Numbered from the stretch's first letter, positions 34,510 through 43,683 are shown. The stretch: DNA of 64,000 nucleotides from Roseiarcus sp963759955 (GCA_963759955.1 CAVXCA010000047.1:1-64000), one strand, 5' to 3'. Numbers and translations are program-made. The notes: generated from the sequence alone by a model not told the origin.

Positions 34510-34822
34510 AGCAAGCCGCTGTTGGTTCCGCAATTTCGAAACCGCCTGAATCGGACACGGCGGTTGCGAGCGCAACGGCCTGTGGCCTTAAGCGACGCCA
34601 CCCACGTGCTCGTCCCGGCTTGTCGCGACTGGCTGGCGGAGCGCAGCAACGAAACTCTCCGCGAGCCTATGCGGGAAGAGGGTCTCGTCCGAGCGTTTCC
34701 GTTCAGCGCGATCATCGGCCGCGCTCCACCCCTGCGCGCCGTTCCGCCCCGCCGCCAGCAACGTCCGCAAAGGGTCGCGCGCGCCCCTTCGCAACGCCGC
34801 CATGGAGCGTCGGTTTTCTCGA
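34510..34822. other. Spacer without a recognised gene
   Basis: Open frames cross it in several phases but none has a start with a ribosome site or a known family. It separates the DsrC-like gene from the convergent cyclic-nucleotide-domain gene. No hairpin terminator was clear. Confidence 0.4.
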
Positions 34823-35266
34823 CTAGCTGTCGAACGACCGCGCGCGGACTTTTTCGAGCTTTTGGAGCAGGCCGCGCGTGCGCGCGGACGCTGCGGCTTG
34901 AATTTTCGCCGCGGCTTGCGGAAACTCGGAAAGGACGCGACGAAACACGTCGCTGGGAATGCGCAGCGCGACGCTGTCCGTGGCCGCGCGCGCGCCCGCT
35001 CGGCGCAAGACGTCGGTCAGCAGCGCCGTTTCGCCGATCAAGGCGCCGGCTTCGATACGGCGCTTGACGCCGCGAGAGGTCAGATCGATTGCGCCCGACA
35101 GTACGAAATACGCCGCGTCCGCCGTTTCGCCTTCGACAAAAAGCGTTTCGCCCGCCTTCAGCGCCATCTTGAGGCACGAGAAGGCGAGCAGTTGCAGCGC
35201 CTCGCGCGGCAACAGATCGAGCGGGGGCGTTCGCCCCATTGTCTGGATGTCGCTTTCAAGGCTCAT
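34823..35266 (-). CDS. Cyclic-nucleotide-binding-domain protein without DNA-binding domain
   Basis: A 147-residue protein that is a single Crp-like beta-roll. GETLFVEGETADAAYFVLSG (about residues 39-58) and GALIGETALLTDVLRRAG (about 73-90) give the phosphate-binding cassette with its glutamate and arginine. No helix-turn-helix follows, so it is not a Crp/Fnr regulator by itself. It may bind cAMP or cGMP and act on a partner. It lies 24 bases after the response regulator gene on the same strand, suggesting one transcript and shared function. Confidence 0.82.
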   Translation of the reverse strand: MSLESDIQTMGRTPPLDLLPREALQLLAFSCLKMALKAGETLFVEGETADAAYFVLSGAIDLTSRGVKRRIEAGALIGETALLTDVLRRAGARAATDSVALRIPSDVFRRVLSEFPQAAAKIQAAASARTRGLLQKLEKVRARSFDS

Positions 35267-35290
35267 GGCGTCGCGCTCCGATCGCCCCGC

Positions 35291-35977
35291 TCAGGACAGC
35301 AGCTTGTAGCCGCCGACGTCGGTGACGAGCAGACGCGCGTCGGCCGGGTCGTCCTCGATTTTCTGGCGCAGACGATAGATGTGGGTCTCCAGCGTGTGCG
35401 TCGTGACGTTGGCGTTGTAGCCCCATACGTCGCGCAGCAGCGTTTCGCGAGGCACTGCCTGGCGCTCGGCGCGGTGGAGAAAGCGCAAGATCGCCGCTTC
35501 CTTTTCCGTCAGGCGCAGCTTGGCGCCCTTGGCGTCGACGAGATTCTTGGTCGCGGGGCGAAAGGTGTAGGGCCCGATTTGGAATTCGGCGTCCTCGCTC
35601 GCCTCGTGCTGGCGCAGTTGCACGCGAATGCGCGCCAGCAGCACCGCGAAGCGGAACGGTTTGGCGACGTAGTCGTTGGCGCCCGATTCGAGGCCGATCA
35701 CCGTGTCGGCGTCCGAATCGCGGGCAGTGAGCATGATGATCGGACGCTTGAACCCCGCCGCGCGCAACAGCCGCACCGCTTCGCGCCCGTCCATATCGGG
35801 CAGGCCGACATCCATGATGACGAGGTCGGGCGCGGTGTTTTCGACCGCCAGGCGCGCCGCGGCGGCGTCGGCGGCCTCGGAAACCTTGAACTCGGGATGC
35901 AGCGCCAATTGCTCGGTCAGCGCCTGGCGCAAATCGGCGTCGTCGTCGACAATGAGAATGTGGCGCGTCTGGGGCAT
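35291..35977 (-). CDS. OmpR/PhoB-family response regulator
   Basis: A 228-residue regulator. The receiver (about residues 5-118) has acidic pocket DDD near residue 11, the phosphorylated aspartate in LVIMDVGLPDMDG, a threonine-containing MLTARDS and the lysine in YVAKPF. The winged-helix domain (about 130-226) ends HTLETHIYRLRQKIEDD and VTDVGGYKL, matching the OmpR type. No histidine kinase gene is adjacent; the next gene is the cyclic-nucleotide-domain protein, so the input is unknown. The regulated genes are also unknown. Confidence 0.93.
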   Translation of the reverse strand: MPQTRHILIVDDDADLRQALTEQLALHPEFKVSEAADAAAARLAVENTAPDLVIMDVGLPDMDGREAVRLLRAAGFKRPIIMLTARDSDADTVIGLESGANDYVAKPFRFAVLLARIRVQLRQHEASEDAEFQIGPYTFRPATKNLVDAKGAKLRLTEKEAAILRFLHRAERQAVPRETLLRDVWGYNANVTTHTLETHIYRLRQKIEDDPADARLLVTDVGGYKLLS

Positions 35978-36124
35978 CGAATCGCGTCTCGGCTAAGTCT
36001 CGGATAGTTCAATATAGTGTGTTTGCGCGAGCGAGGCGACCGGGTCGCGGGCGCCGTTCATGTTCTGCTCAGCCTCGATCCTCATAATCGCGCATGTCGG
36101 GAGGCGCGAACGACGGAGCGGGCG

Positions 36125-37531
36125 ATGTCAGTCAGCGATTCGGCGTGGCGCCTTGCGTTCAACCGTTTCGGCCTGGGGGCCCGTCCCGGCGCTGCGATGC
36201 TGCAAGGCGATCCGCGCGCCGCGCTGCTCGCCGAAATCGCCCAGCCGGGCGGCGCACGCCTCGACGACCCCGAACTCTCCGGCACTCCGGAGATTCTCCA
36301 GGCGGTCTACGCGGACGAATGGCGCCGCAAGATGGAACGCGACCGCGCCGAAACGGCCCGGATCGCCACGCCCGGCGCGCCAACCCCGAACGTCGCCGCG
36401 CCAATCTCTCCAAGTCCCACGCCCACGCCGGAGCAGAACGCCGCGACGGCGGGGGCGATGGCGGGAGCGCCGCCGCCGCCCGAGCCGCCGCCACAGCAGA
36501 AATTTTTCCGCGCCGACGCGCAGGCTCGCCTCGAGCAGGCCTGCACGGCGCCGATCGGCTTCCTCGAAAGGCTGGGCGTCGAGCGCGAGGCGATCCGCCC
36601 GCATGTGCTCGGGCGCTTTGCCGATATGCTGCGCGCCGTCGAGCAGCATCCGGCGATGCTGAACTTCCTCGACAACGCCCAATCGGTCGGTCCGAACTCC
36701 AAGGCGGGCAAGAACCGCAAGCTCGGCCTCAACGAGAACCTGGCGCGCGAGATTCTCGAATTGCACACCATGGGCGTGGGCTCGGGCTACAGCCAGGCCG
36801 ACGTCACGGCGCTCGCCCGCATCATCACCGGCTGGACGATCTCCGGGCGCGACGGCAAGCTCGGCGAACCCGGAAGCTTCGTCTTCAACGCCAATGCGCA
36901 CGAACCGGGGTCGGCGACGCTGCTGGGGCGCTTCTATGCCGAGGAGGGCGTCGCGCAAGGCGAGGCGGCGCTTGCCGATCTTGCGCGCGAAGGCGCGACG
37001 GCCGATCACATCGCGCGAAAGTTCGTCCGCCATTTCGTCGCTGATTCGCCCGATCCCGAATTGGCGGCTCGGCTCGCCGCGGTCTATCGCGACACGGACG
37101 GCGATCTGGGCGCGCTCGCCCGCGCGCTCGTCGCCGACGAGGCCGTCTGGAGCGCGCCGGCGACGAAGATCCGCAATCCCTGGGAACTGACGATCGCGGC
37201 CTATCGCGCTTTCTCGCGCTCGCCGAGCGATCCCGGCCCGGCGCTCGCGGCGCTCAATCTGTTGGGCATGCCGCTCTGGCAGCCCGGTTCGCCGAACGGA
37301 TTCAGCGACGTCAGCTCCGATTGGGCCTCGCCCGAAGGGATCAAGATGCGCGTCGAGCTCGTCGCGCAATTCGCGCGCCAGATCAAGGACGCGCCGCCCC
37401 CGCCGGCGCTCGTCGAAGACATTCTCGGGCCGGGCGCCTCCGCCGAGACGCGCGAGGCTGTGACGCACGCGGAAAGTCGCGAGCAGGCCTACGCGCTGCT
37501 CATTCTGTCGCCGGAGTTCCAGAGGAGGTAA
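36125..37531 (+). CDS. DUF1800 family protein
   Basis: A 468-residue protein opening AWRLAFNRFGLGARPG, the DUF1800 signature. A proline- and alanine-rich insert lies at about residues 90-125. LGLNENLAREILELHTMGV and DVTALARIITGWTISG are also diagnostic. The family nearly always sits beside a DUF1501 gene, as here with three bases between them, and is thought to be exported or envelope-linked, possibly in polysaccharide or polymer work; the reaction is not known. GGAG is placed six bases before the ATG at 36125. No clear signal peptide is visible. Confidence 0.9.
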   Translation: MSVSDSAWRLAFNRFGLGARPGAAMLQGDPRAALLAEIAQPGGARLDDPELSGTPEILQAVYADEWRRKMERDRAETARIATPGAPTPNVAAPISPSPTPTPEQNAATAGAMAGAPPPPEPPPQQKFFRADAQARLEQACTAPIGFLERLGVEREAIRPHVLGRFADMLRAVEQHPAMLNFLDNAQSVGPNSKAGKNRKLGLNENLAREILELHTMGVGSGYSQADVTALARIITGWTISGRDGKLGEPGSFVFNANAHEPGSATLLGRFYAEEGVAQGEAALADLAREGATADHIARKFVRHFVADSPDPELAARLAAVYRDTDGDLGALARALVADEAVWSAPATKIRNPWELTIAAYRAFSRSPSDPGPALAALNLLGMPLWQPGSPNGFSDVSSDWASPEGIKMRVELVAQFARQIKDAPPPPALVEDILGPGASAETREAVTHAESREQAYALLILSPEFQRR

Positions 37532-37534
37532 GCC

Positions 37535-38761
37535 ATGCCGCTGTCTTTCGCGCCGTCTCTTTCGCGCCGCGCTCTGCTCGGCGTGGCCGGCGCCGCCTTC
37601 GCTTCCGCCACGATCCCGCGCTGGGCGAGCGCCGCGGGCGCGCGCGATCCGCGCCTCGTCGTCGTCATGCTGCGCGGCGCGCTCGACGGCCTTTGCGCGG
37701 TCGCGCCGATCGGCGATCCCGACTACGCCGATCTGCACGGCGAGCTCGCGCTGCAATGGGGCGGCGACCACCCGGCGCTGAAGCTCGGCGACTTCTTCGG
37801 CCTCAATCCCGCGATGGTGAATTTCGCGCGGCTCTACGACGCCAAGCAGGCGCTGATCGTCCATGCGACAGCGAGCAATTATCGCGAGCGCTCGCATTTC
37901 GACGGCCAGGACGTTCTCGAAAGCGGCATGCCCGCGCCCGGCCATGTCGAGAGCGGTTGGCTCAATCGCGCCGTCGCCGCGCTCCCTCAAGGCGATCGGG
38001 TCGGAGCGCCGGGCGCGCTCGCCGTCGGCGCGACGGCGCCGCTGGTGGTGCGCGGCGCCGCGCCGATCCTCGGCTGGGCGCCCTCCGGTCTGATGCCGCC
38101 GACCGACGATCTCGTCGCGCGGCTGATGGCCGTTTACGACCACGCCGACCCCGCGCTCGCGCGCGCGCTGCGGGCCGGACTCGACGCCGACCGCATGGCG
38201 ACCAAGCAAGGCATGGAGGCGCTCAAGCCCGGCGGCGATATCGCGCTCTTGATGCGCAAGGCGGCGGAGGGCGCGGCGCGGCTGATGAGCGCCGACGACG
38301 GCCCGCGGATCGGCGCGCTCGCCATCGACGGCCGGGACACCCACGCCAACGAGGGCGGCGCGACCGGACGTCTCGCGCATTGGCTCGGCGGCCTCGACGG
38401 CGTGTTCGCCGCGTTCGAAAGCGAGCTCGGGCCGCGCTGGAAGGACACGGTCGTCGTCGCGATCACCGAATTCGGCCGCACCGCACGCATCAACGGCACC
38501 ACCGGCACCGACCACGGAACCGCGACGGTCGCCTTGCTCGCCGGCGGCGCGCTCAACGGTGGGCGCGTCGTCGCCGATTGGCCCGGCCTGAAGACCGCCG
38601 ATCTCTATCAAGAGCGCGATCTCAAACCGACGACCGACCTGCGCGCCGTGCTCAAGGGCGTGCTCGCCGGCCATCTCGGCCTCTCCGCCGACACGCTCGC
38701 CAGCGCGGTGTTTCCCGATACGCTCGGCGTCACGCCGATGGGCGGGCTGATCGCGGCGTGA
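37535..38761 (+). CDS. DUF1501 family twin-arginine-exported protein
   Basis: A 408-residue protein with a twin-arginine leader, LSRRALLGVAGAAFASA (about residues 9-25). The core LVVVMLRGALDGLCAV, SHFDGQDVLESG and EFGRTARINGTTGTDHGTA belongs to DUF1501, a member of the alkaline-phosphatase/sulfatase superfamily, with histidine and aspartate residues that may bind metal. It is exported folded and presumably acts with the DUF1800 protein encoded just upstream. The substrate is not known. Confidence 0.9.
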   Translation: MPLSFAPSLSRRALLGVAGAAFASATIPRWASAAGARDPRLVVVMLRGALDGLCAVAPIGDPDYADLHGELALQWGGDHPALKLGDFFGLNPAMVNFARLYDAKQALIVHATASNYRERSHFDGQDVLESGMPAPGHVESGWLNRAVAALPQGDRVGAPGALAVGATAPLVVRGAAPILGWAPSGLMPPTDDLVARLMAVYDHADPALARALRAGLDADRMATKQGMEALKPGGDIALLMRKAAEGAARLMSADDGPRIGALAIDGRDTHANEGGATGRLAHWLGGLDGVFAAFESELGPRWKDTVVVAITEFGRTARINGTTGTDHGTATVALLAGGALNGGRVVADWPGLKTADLYQERDLKPTTDLRAVLKGVLAGHLGLSADTLASAVFPDTLGVTPMGGLIAA

Positions 38762-38777
38762 GCCGCGAGACCCTGCA

Positions 38778-39137
38778 TCACTTGCCCTGCAGCACGATGT
38801 AGGCCGCCAGATCCTCGGCCTCCGGGCGCGACAGCTGCATGTCCGGCATCTTGGGGTGCGGATCCATTAGAAAGCGCGCGATCTTGTCGGCGTCGAAGCC
38901 GGGGATTTTCGCGATCGTCGCGAAAGGCGGAACGTTGTCCTGGCCGTGGGTCTGGTCGGGAGCGACGATGTGGCACGCCGCGCACCAGCGTCGCGCCAGC
39001 TTCTCGCCGTGACCGACGTCGGCGGCAAAGGCGCTCGCGACGGCGCTGAAGGCGGTCAGAGCGCCCACGAGCGCGCCCGCCGAGCGGCGAAGGATGGAGG
39101 CGCTACGCAGCGCCGCGCGGGCATTCGGGTTCGTCAT
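38778..39137 (-). CDS. Small periplasmic c-type cytochrome
   Basis: A 119-residue protein with a signal peptide (ALVGALTAFSAVASAFA, about residues 22-38) and one heme site WCAACH near residue 51. A methionine in the HPKMPDMQLS segment is the likely second ligand. The mature protein is about 80 residues, a class I cytochrome c that shuttles electrons in the periplasm. AAGGAAG precedes the ATG at 39137; the longer frame upstream is an overlap with the glnA region. It is convergent with the DUF1501 gene, 16 bases between stops. Confidence 0.88.
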   Translation of the reverse strand: MTNPNARAALRSASILRRSAGALVGALTAFSAVASAFAADVGHGEKLARRWCAACHIVAPDQTHGQDNVPPFATIAKIPGFDADKIARFLMDPHPKMPDMQLSRPEAEDLAAYIVLQGK

Positions 39138-39240
39138 CGGCTTTGCTTCCTTCGCGACTCGCGCGGGCGGTGGGCGCGCCGCGCCAGGATGCAGGCAGAC
39201 GCGCGCGCTGTCCAGGACGCGCCGAGTCGCACAAATGAAA

Positions 39241-39264
39241 AAGGGCGGCCTCGCGGCCGCCCTT
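39241..39264 (-). terminator. Intrinsic terminator after glnA
   Basis: A 10-bp GC-rich stem with a four-base loop, followed on the reverse strand by five T residues. It lies 26 bases past the glnA stop and upstream of the cytochrome c gene, so the latter needs its own promoter. Confidence 0.8.
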
Positions 39265-39289
39265 TTCCTCATCCGAAGCGCGAAGCGCC

Positions 39290-40699
39290 TCAGCTCGAAT
39301 AGTACATGTCGAATTCGACCGGGTGCGGCGCCATTTCGAAACGGTACACCTCGGTCATCTTCAGCTCGATATAGCTGTCGATGAAGTCGTCGTCGAACAC
39401 GCCGCCGGTCTTGAGGAACGCGCGGTCCTTGTCGAGGTTGGCGAGGGCCTCGCGGAGCGAGCCGCAAACCGTCGGGATCTTCTTGAGCTCCTTGGGCGGC
39501 AGGTCGTAGAGGTCCTTGTCCATCGCCTGGCCAGGATCGATCTTGTTGACGATGCCATCGAGGCCGGCCATCAGCATCGCCGCGAACGCCAGATAGGGAT
39601 TGGCGACGGGATCAGGGAAGCGCACCTCGACGCGCTTGGCCTTCGGGTTGGACGTCCACGGAATGCGGCACGACGCCGAGCGGTTGCGCACCGAATAGGC
39701 GAGCAGCACCGGCGCTTCGAAGCCCGGGACCAGACGCTTGTAGCTGTTGGTCGAGGGGTTGGTGAAGCCGTTGAGCGCCTTGGCGTGCTTGATGATGCCG
39801 CCGATGTACCACAGGCATTCGTCGCTGAGGTCGGCGTACTTGTTGCCGGCCATCACCGGCTTGCCGCCCTTCCAGATCGACTGGTGGACGTGCATGCCCG
39901 AACCGTTGTCGCCGTAGATCGGCTTGGGCATGAAGGTCGCCGTCTTGCCGTAGCTCTGCGCGACCATGTGGATGCAGTATTTATAGATCTGCAGGTTGTC
40001 GGCCATCGTGGTCAGCGAGCCGAACTTGAGGCCGAGCTCGTGCTGCGCGGAAGCGACTTCGTGGTGGTGCTTCTCGACCACGGCGCCCATCTGCGCCATC
40101 GCCGCGAGCATCTCGCTGCGCATGTCCTGCGCCGAATCCTGCGGCGGGACCGGGAAATAGCCGCCCTTGGTGCGCATGCGGTGGCCGAGGTTGCCGCCCT
40201 CGTAGGCCGTATCCGAGTTGATCGGCAGTTCGACCGAGTCGATGGTGAAGCCGGTGTTGTAGGGGTCGGCTTTGAAGCGGACGTCGTCGAACACGAAGAA
40301 TTCGGCTTCCGGGCCGAAGTAGGCGGCGTCGCCGATGCCGGTCGACTTCAAGTACGCTTCCGCCTTCTTGGCGATGCCGCGCGGATCGCGGTTGTAGGGC
40401 TGGCCGGTGGCGGGGTCGAGAATGTCGCAATTGATGATCATCGTCGAGGCCGCAAAGAACGGGTCCATGCAGGCCGAGGTCGGGTCCGGCATCAAGGTCA
40501 TGTCGGATTCGTTGATCGCCCTCCAGCCGGCGATAGAAGAGCCGTCGAACATCAGTCCATCGGCCATGGCGTCCTCGTCGATCACTCCCTGGTCGAAAGT
40601 GACGTGCTGCCACTTGCCGCGCGGATCGGTGAAACGCAGGTCGACGTATTTTACATCGTTGTCCTTGATCGCCTTGAGGACGTCCTTGGCGGTCTTCAT
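39290..40699 (-). CDS. glnA: Type I glutamine synthetase
   Basis: A 469-residue enzyme. The start MKTAKDVLKAIKDNDVKYVDLRFTDPRGKW (cut here only for naming) is typical of GSI. MFDGSSIAGW and GPEAEFFVFDDV provide the nucleotide and metal residues, NGSGMHVHQS the ammonium site region, and LYDLPPKEL the tyrosine adenylylated by GlnE. It makes glutamine from glutamate, ammonia and ATP. glnB lies 97 bases upstream on the same strand, the usual glnB-glnA operon, so synthesis and activity respond to nitrogen status through PII and GlnE. Confidence 0.97.
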   Translation of the reverse strand: MKTAKDVLKAIKDNDVKYVDLRFTDPRGKWQHVTFDQGVIDEDAMADGLMFDGSSIAGWRAINESDMTLMPDPTSACMDPFFAASTMIINCDILDPATGQPYNRDPRGIAKKAEAYLKSTGIGDAAYFGPEAEFFVFDDVRFKADPYNTGFTIDSVELPINSDTAYEGGNLGHRMRTKGGYFPVPPQDSAQDMRSEMLAAMAQMGAVVEKHHHEVASAQHELGLKFGSLTTMADNLQIYKYCIHMVAQSYGKTATFMPKPIYGDNGSGMHVHQSIWKGGKPVMAGNKYADLSDECLWYIGGIIKHAKALNGFTNPSTNSYKRLVPGFEAPVLLAYSVRNRSASCRIPWTSNPKAKRVEVRFPDPVANPYLAFAAMLMAGLDGIVNKIDPGQAMDKDLYDLPPKELKKIPTVCGSLREALANLDKDRAFLKTGGVFDDDFIDSYIELKMTEVYRFEMAPHPVEFDMYYSS

Positions 40700-40796
40700 G
40701 GTGTGCCTTTCCTAGTCTCGTTCGGTTGTGCCCCTGCCCGTCGCCGTGTCGCGGCGGGAAGCCTTTGAAAATGAGTCCGATCGGTCGAAAACAAGC

Positions 40797-41135
40797 CTAA
40801 ACCGCGTCCGCTCCGGTTTCTCCGGTCCGGATGCGGATGGCCTCGTCGATATGCGATACAAAAATCTTGCCATCGCCGATGCGCCCGGTCTGCGCCGCCT
40901 TGCGGATCGCTTCCACCGTCGCGGCGAGGTTCTCGTCGGCGACGACGACTTCGATCTTCACCTTGGGCAGGAAGTCGACGACGTATTCCGCGCCGCGATA
41001 CAGTTCGGTATGGCCCTTCTGACGGCCGAATCCCTTCGCCTCGAGAACTGTAATCCCTTGCACGCCCGCTTCTTGCAGCGCTTCTTTGACCTCGTCGAGC
41101 TTGAAGGGTTTGATGATCGCTTCAACTTTTTTCAT
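40797..41135 (-). CDS. glnB: PII nitrogen regulatory protein GlnB
   Basis: A 112-residue PII protein. MKKVEAIIKPFKLDEVKEAL starts the fold, the T-loop carries the uridylylated tyrosine in LYRGAEYVVDF near residue 51, and GRIGDGKIFV is the C-loop that binds ATP and 2-oxoglutarate. It reports nitrogen and carbon status to the glutamine synthetase adenylyltransferase and to NtrB. It precedes glnA on the same strand. I looked for a sigma-54 promoter upstream and did not find a convincing one. Confidence 0.96.
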   Translation of the reverse strand: MKKVEAIIKPFKLDEVKEALQEAGVQGITVLEAKGFGRQKGHTELYRGAEYVVDFLPKVKIEVVVADENLAATVEAIRKAAQTGRIGDGKIFVSHIDEAIRIRTGETGADAV

Positions 41136-41348
41136 GGCCGCCGAGGTCTCCCTTTCGCGCGCGTGGGCGTTGCCGAGGCCCTTCGCGAGCGATCATCGTC
41201 GAGACGATTTCACAAGTGAAGAGCCGTCCATAGCACTGCTCCCGGGCCGACGCCATGGGCCGAAAAGACGAGACCGCCGTCATGCCAAATCAAATCCAAA
41301 TAGCGTGCTCGCATCATAAGCATGGCGCCTAAAAAATAATCAAGTTGC

Positions 41349-41765
41349 TCACACGGTCGGCCCCCATTCGCCCGAAGCGAAGATGCGCCACGAGGCGAGG
41401 CCAGCCTTGGCCACCACCATGCGTCCGGACTTGGCGAGCCTCACCAAGTGGGCGAACACCAGCGGGTTGCGCCAGGCGAGCGGCTTTTCGGGCGCGCAGA
41501 CCGCGCGGAATTCGTCGCCTTCGTCCGCTTCCATCAGGATCGTGCCGACCCGATCGGGCCGCAAAGTCACGGGCAGGGTGCGATCGGTGAGCCATTCGCA
41601 TTCGAAATCGCGGCAGACTTGCGGGCGGCGGGGGTAGATCGCGCAGCCGCCGGCGCCGGCGCAATGCTCGCACGCCGGCCCGGCGGGCTTCTTCATTTCG
41701 GGAATTTCCAGGGCCGAGCAGCACATCGTGCAGGGGCCGCAGGTCTTGCCGGGAGCAGGCGCCAC
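41349..41765 (-). CDS. YkgJ-type cysteine-cluster protein
   Basis: A 138-residue protein with eight cysteines in its first half: CGPCTMCC, CEHCAGAGGC and VCRDFECEWL. This is the YkgJ zinc or iron-sulfur cluster pattern. The function of this small, widely spread family is unknown. Its gene lies 55 bases after the GT87 stop on the same strand. The ATG at 41765 is the only good start. Confidence 0.8.
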   Translation of the reverse strand: MAPAPGKTCGPCTMCCSALEIPEMKKPAGPACEHCAGAGGCAIYPRRPQVCRDFECEWLTDRTLPVTLRPDRVGTILMEADEGDEFRAVCAPEKPLAWRNPLVFAHLVRLAKSGRMVVAKAGLASWRIFASGEWGPTV

Positions 41766-41820
41766 GTCGTCGTCTCGTCCCGCGCGGCGCCCATTCGCCG
41801 CGGCGCGGATGAATGTCCCT

Positions 41821-43059
41821 CTACGATTCTGCGCCGCCGGGCAATGCTTTTGCGCAGTTGGCCGGGGATGCCTCTGCTCCGCGCCTCAACACAACGGCAA
41901 AGACCGCGGCGATCGCCAGCGGCGCGATGGGAAGTCCCGCGGCGCCGGCGAGCGTGCGCGAAAACAGCGGCAGAACATAGCCGAGGACGAGCACGCTCTT
42001 TTCGCCGGGGGCGAAGCCGGCGCGCGAGGCTTCGCGAACGCTCCAGGCGAGGGGGATCGCCAGCAGCGTCAGATCGTAGTCGAGCAGGAAGGGGCTCGCG
42101 AGCAGCGCCGCGGCGACGATCGCCGGCCCCTCGGCTTGGCAGCGGAAGCGGCGCCTCTGGAGCCAGACGAGCGCCGCGGCCGCGGTCAGCGCCGTCGCCG
42201 CCTGCAGGGCGTAGGCGAGCGTCAGCGGACCGTGCAGCAGGCGGACCGCCGCGAACACGCTCTGCATTTTTTCGTCGCCGACGAGGTTGCGCTCGAGGCT
42301 CGCCCGCGCCAGCGGCGCGGCGGCGAGGAACGCGCGCCAGACCGCCCCGCCCCAGACCATCCACGAGGCGGCGATCAGCGCTGCGGCGCTCGCGGCCGCG
42401 GCGGCGAAGGTCGTCCACCGCCGCGACGCGATCAGCGCGATCGGAATCATCACGGCGAGCTGAGGCTTGTAGATCAGCGCGCCGAAGCACAGGCCGGCGA
42501 GTATGGGACGCCTGTCGAGCCACAACGCCCCGCCGCCGATCAGCGCGGCGCTCAAGAAACCGTTCTGGCCGTGCCCGGCGTTGACGAGAAAGGCGGGGAA
42601 AGCGAGGATCGCCAGGGCGTCGAAATGCGCGCCGACGAACGCGCGCAGCACGCGCCAATAGGCGTAGCCCGTGACGCCGAGCCAGGCCGCGAGCGACCAG
42701 AAATAGGGCAGCGCGGCGAGCAGCAGGCAGATCAAGAGATAGGGCGGGGGATAGAAGAAGGCGTCATAGGCGACGTTGTCGCCGAACAGCGCCCTCTGCG
42801 CGCCCCAATGCGCCGCGATGTTGTACACGTCGGCCGCGTGGCCCTGGAGCGCGAGTTCGGACGCGGTCCAGAAACTGACGAAGTCGGTGCCGAGCGGCTT
42901 GCCCGCGCGATCGATTCCGCCCTGCGCGAGCGCGATCCAGATCAGCGCTCCGGCGAAGCTGAAGAAGAACAGAATGCGCGCATAGGCGAGCGCCCGCTCG
43001 GCGTCGAGCCACTCGGCGTCGCGCAGCCCGGACCAGCATTTTCGCATCAGCGCGCGCAT
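41821..43059 (-). CDS. GT87-family membrane glycosyltransferase-like protein
   Basis: A 412-residue protein with about ten hydrophobic helices. DFVSFWTASELALQGHAADVY (roughly residues 58-77, the DF after helix 1) carries the catalytic aspartate position of C-fold GT87/DUF2029 mannosyltransferases, and YPPPYLLICLLLAALPY and LVNAGHGQNGFLSAALI are family signatures. It would transfer a sugar from a polyprenyl-phosphate donor on the periplasmic side; the acceptor is unknown. The ATG at 43059 has AGGAG five bases upstream and is preferred to the ATG at 43095. Confidence 0.85.
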   Translation of the reverse strand: MRALMRKCWSGLRDAEWLDAERALAYARILFFFSFAGALIWIALAQGGIDRAGKPLGTDFVSFWTASELALQGHAADVYNIAAHWGAQRALFGDNVAYDAFFYPPPYLLICLLLAALPYFWSLAAWLGVTGYAYWRVLRAFVGAHFDALAILAFPAFLVNAGHGQNGFLSAALIGGGALWLDRRPILAGLCFGALIYKPQLAVMIPIALIASRRWTTFAAAAASAAALIAASWMVWGGAVWRAFLAAAPLARASLERNLVGDEKMQSVFAAVRLLHGPLTLAYALQAATALTAAAALVWLQRRRFRCQAEGPAIVAAALLASPFLLDYDLTLLAIPLAWSVREASRAGFAPGEKSVLVLGYVLPLFSRTLAGAAGLPIAPLAIAAVFAVVLRRGAEASPANCAKALPGGAES

Positions 43060-43150
43060 GGGGCTCCTATGGCGGCCTATAGGCAAGGATCGCACGATCC
43101 GAGCGAAGAGCGGTCACGAAACCCCGGCGCGCCGGCGGCCGATCCCCCGG

Positions 43151-43186
43151 CCCCTCACCCAACCTCTCCCCGCAAGCGGGGAGAGG
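43151..43186. repeat. 36-base palindromic repeat, copy 1
   Basis: The unit begins CCCCTCACCCAACCTC and contains the self-complementary CTCCCCGCAAGCGGGGAG. It is the exact inverse of copy 2 at 43208-43243. A diverged copy lies at 32009-32046 and a decayed one near 26852. Confidence 0.9.
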
Positions 43187-43207
43187 AGAACAGCGGCGCC
43201 GCGCGCC

Positions 43208-43243
43208 CCTCTCCCCGCTTGCGGGGAGAGGTTGGGTGAGGGG
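43208..43243. repeat. 36-base palindromic repeat, copy 2, inverted
   Basis: It matches copy 1 at all 36 positions when reverse-complemented, with 21 bases between the two. The pair could fold into one long hairpin or two separate ones, in the manner of paired REP elements. Confidence 0.9.
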
Positions 43244-43622
43244 CGGGGGGAGTAGCCGCTTGCGTCGCCGAGACGCACGTATTCCGCTTCCGTCCAGACT
43301 TCGGCATAGCGTCGCGCGCGTTAATTTGGCCATAAGCCGGCGCTCCAGCGCGGAGCGGGAGGGCGAACGGCGCTGCGTGCTCACTCTGCGACGAAAGGCC
43401 GCGGGCCGGGCGCGAAGGCGCGAAAGGTCGGAGAATGCCAATTTTCCGCGTCTCTCATTAACCATCTGACTTTAAACGAAACTTCTGACGAAGTGTCGGC
43501 GATTTCTCGGCAAGGTCGCCGGGAAAACTGGCCGCACGCGACCCGAAATTCGCCAACCCCGTCGCGATCGCGCCATTTCTCGCGGGCACCCACCCCGACC
43601 TCGGCTCGCCGCCCGCCCGCTC
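43244..43622. other. Spacer upstream of fabD without a recognised gene
   Basis: No supported gene on either strand; the frames that cross it begin or end inside the repeat pair. An AT-rich patch is centred near 43460-43500. The GT87 gene promoter on the reverse strand should lie near or within the repeats. Confidence 0.4.
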
Positions 43623-43651
43623 TTGACAGGCCTCGCCCAGCCGTGTCTTTC
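43623..43651 (+). promoter_or_regulatory. Possible sigma-70-type promoter for fabD
   Basis: A perfect TTGACA at 43623-43628 is followed 17 bases later by TCTTTC at 43646-43651, a weak -10. The distance to the fabD ATG at 43684 is suitable. The -10 is poor, so this is only a candidate. Confidence 0.35.
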
Positions 43652-43683
43652 CGCGCGCGGTTCATTTTGGCGGAAGGACGGGG

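Noticed and set aside
36128..38674. 848-codon open frame on the reverse strand
   Set aside because: Antisense to the DUF1800 and DUF1501 genes, whose motifs are clear; composition is that of a shadow.
41136..41345. Search for a sigma-54 promoter ahead of glnB
   Set aside because: No TGGCAC with a correctly spaced TTGC was found on the reverse strand.
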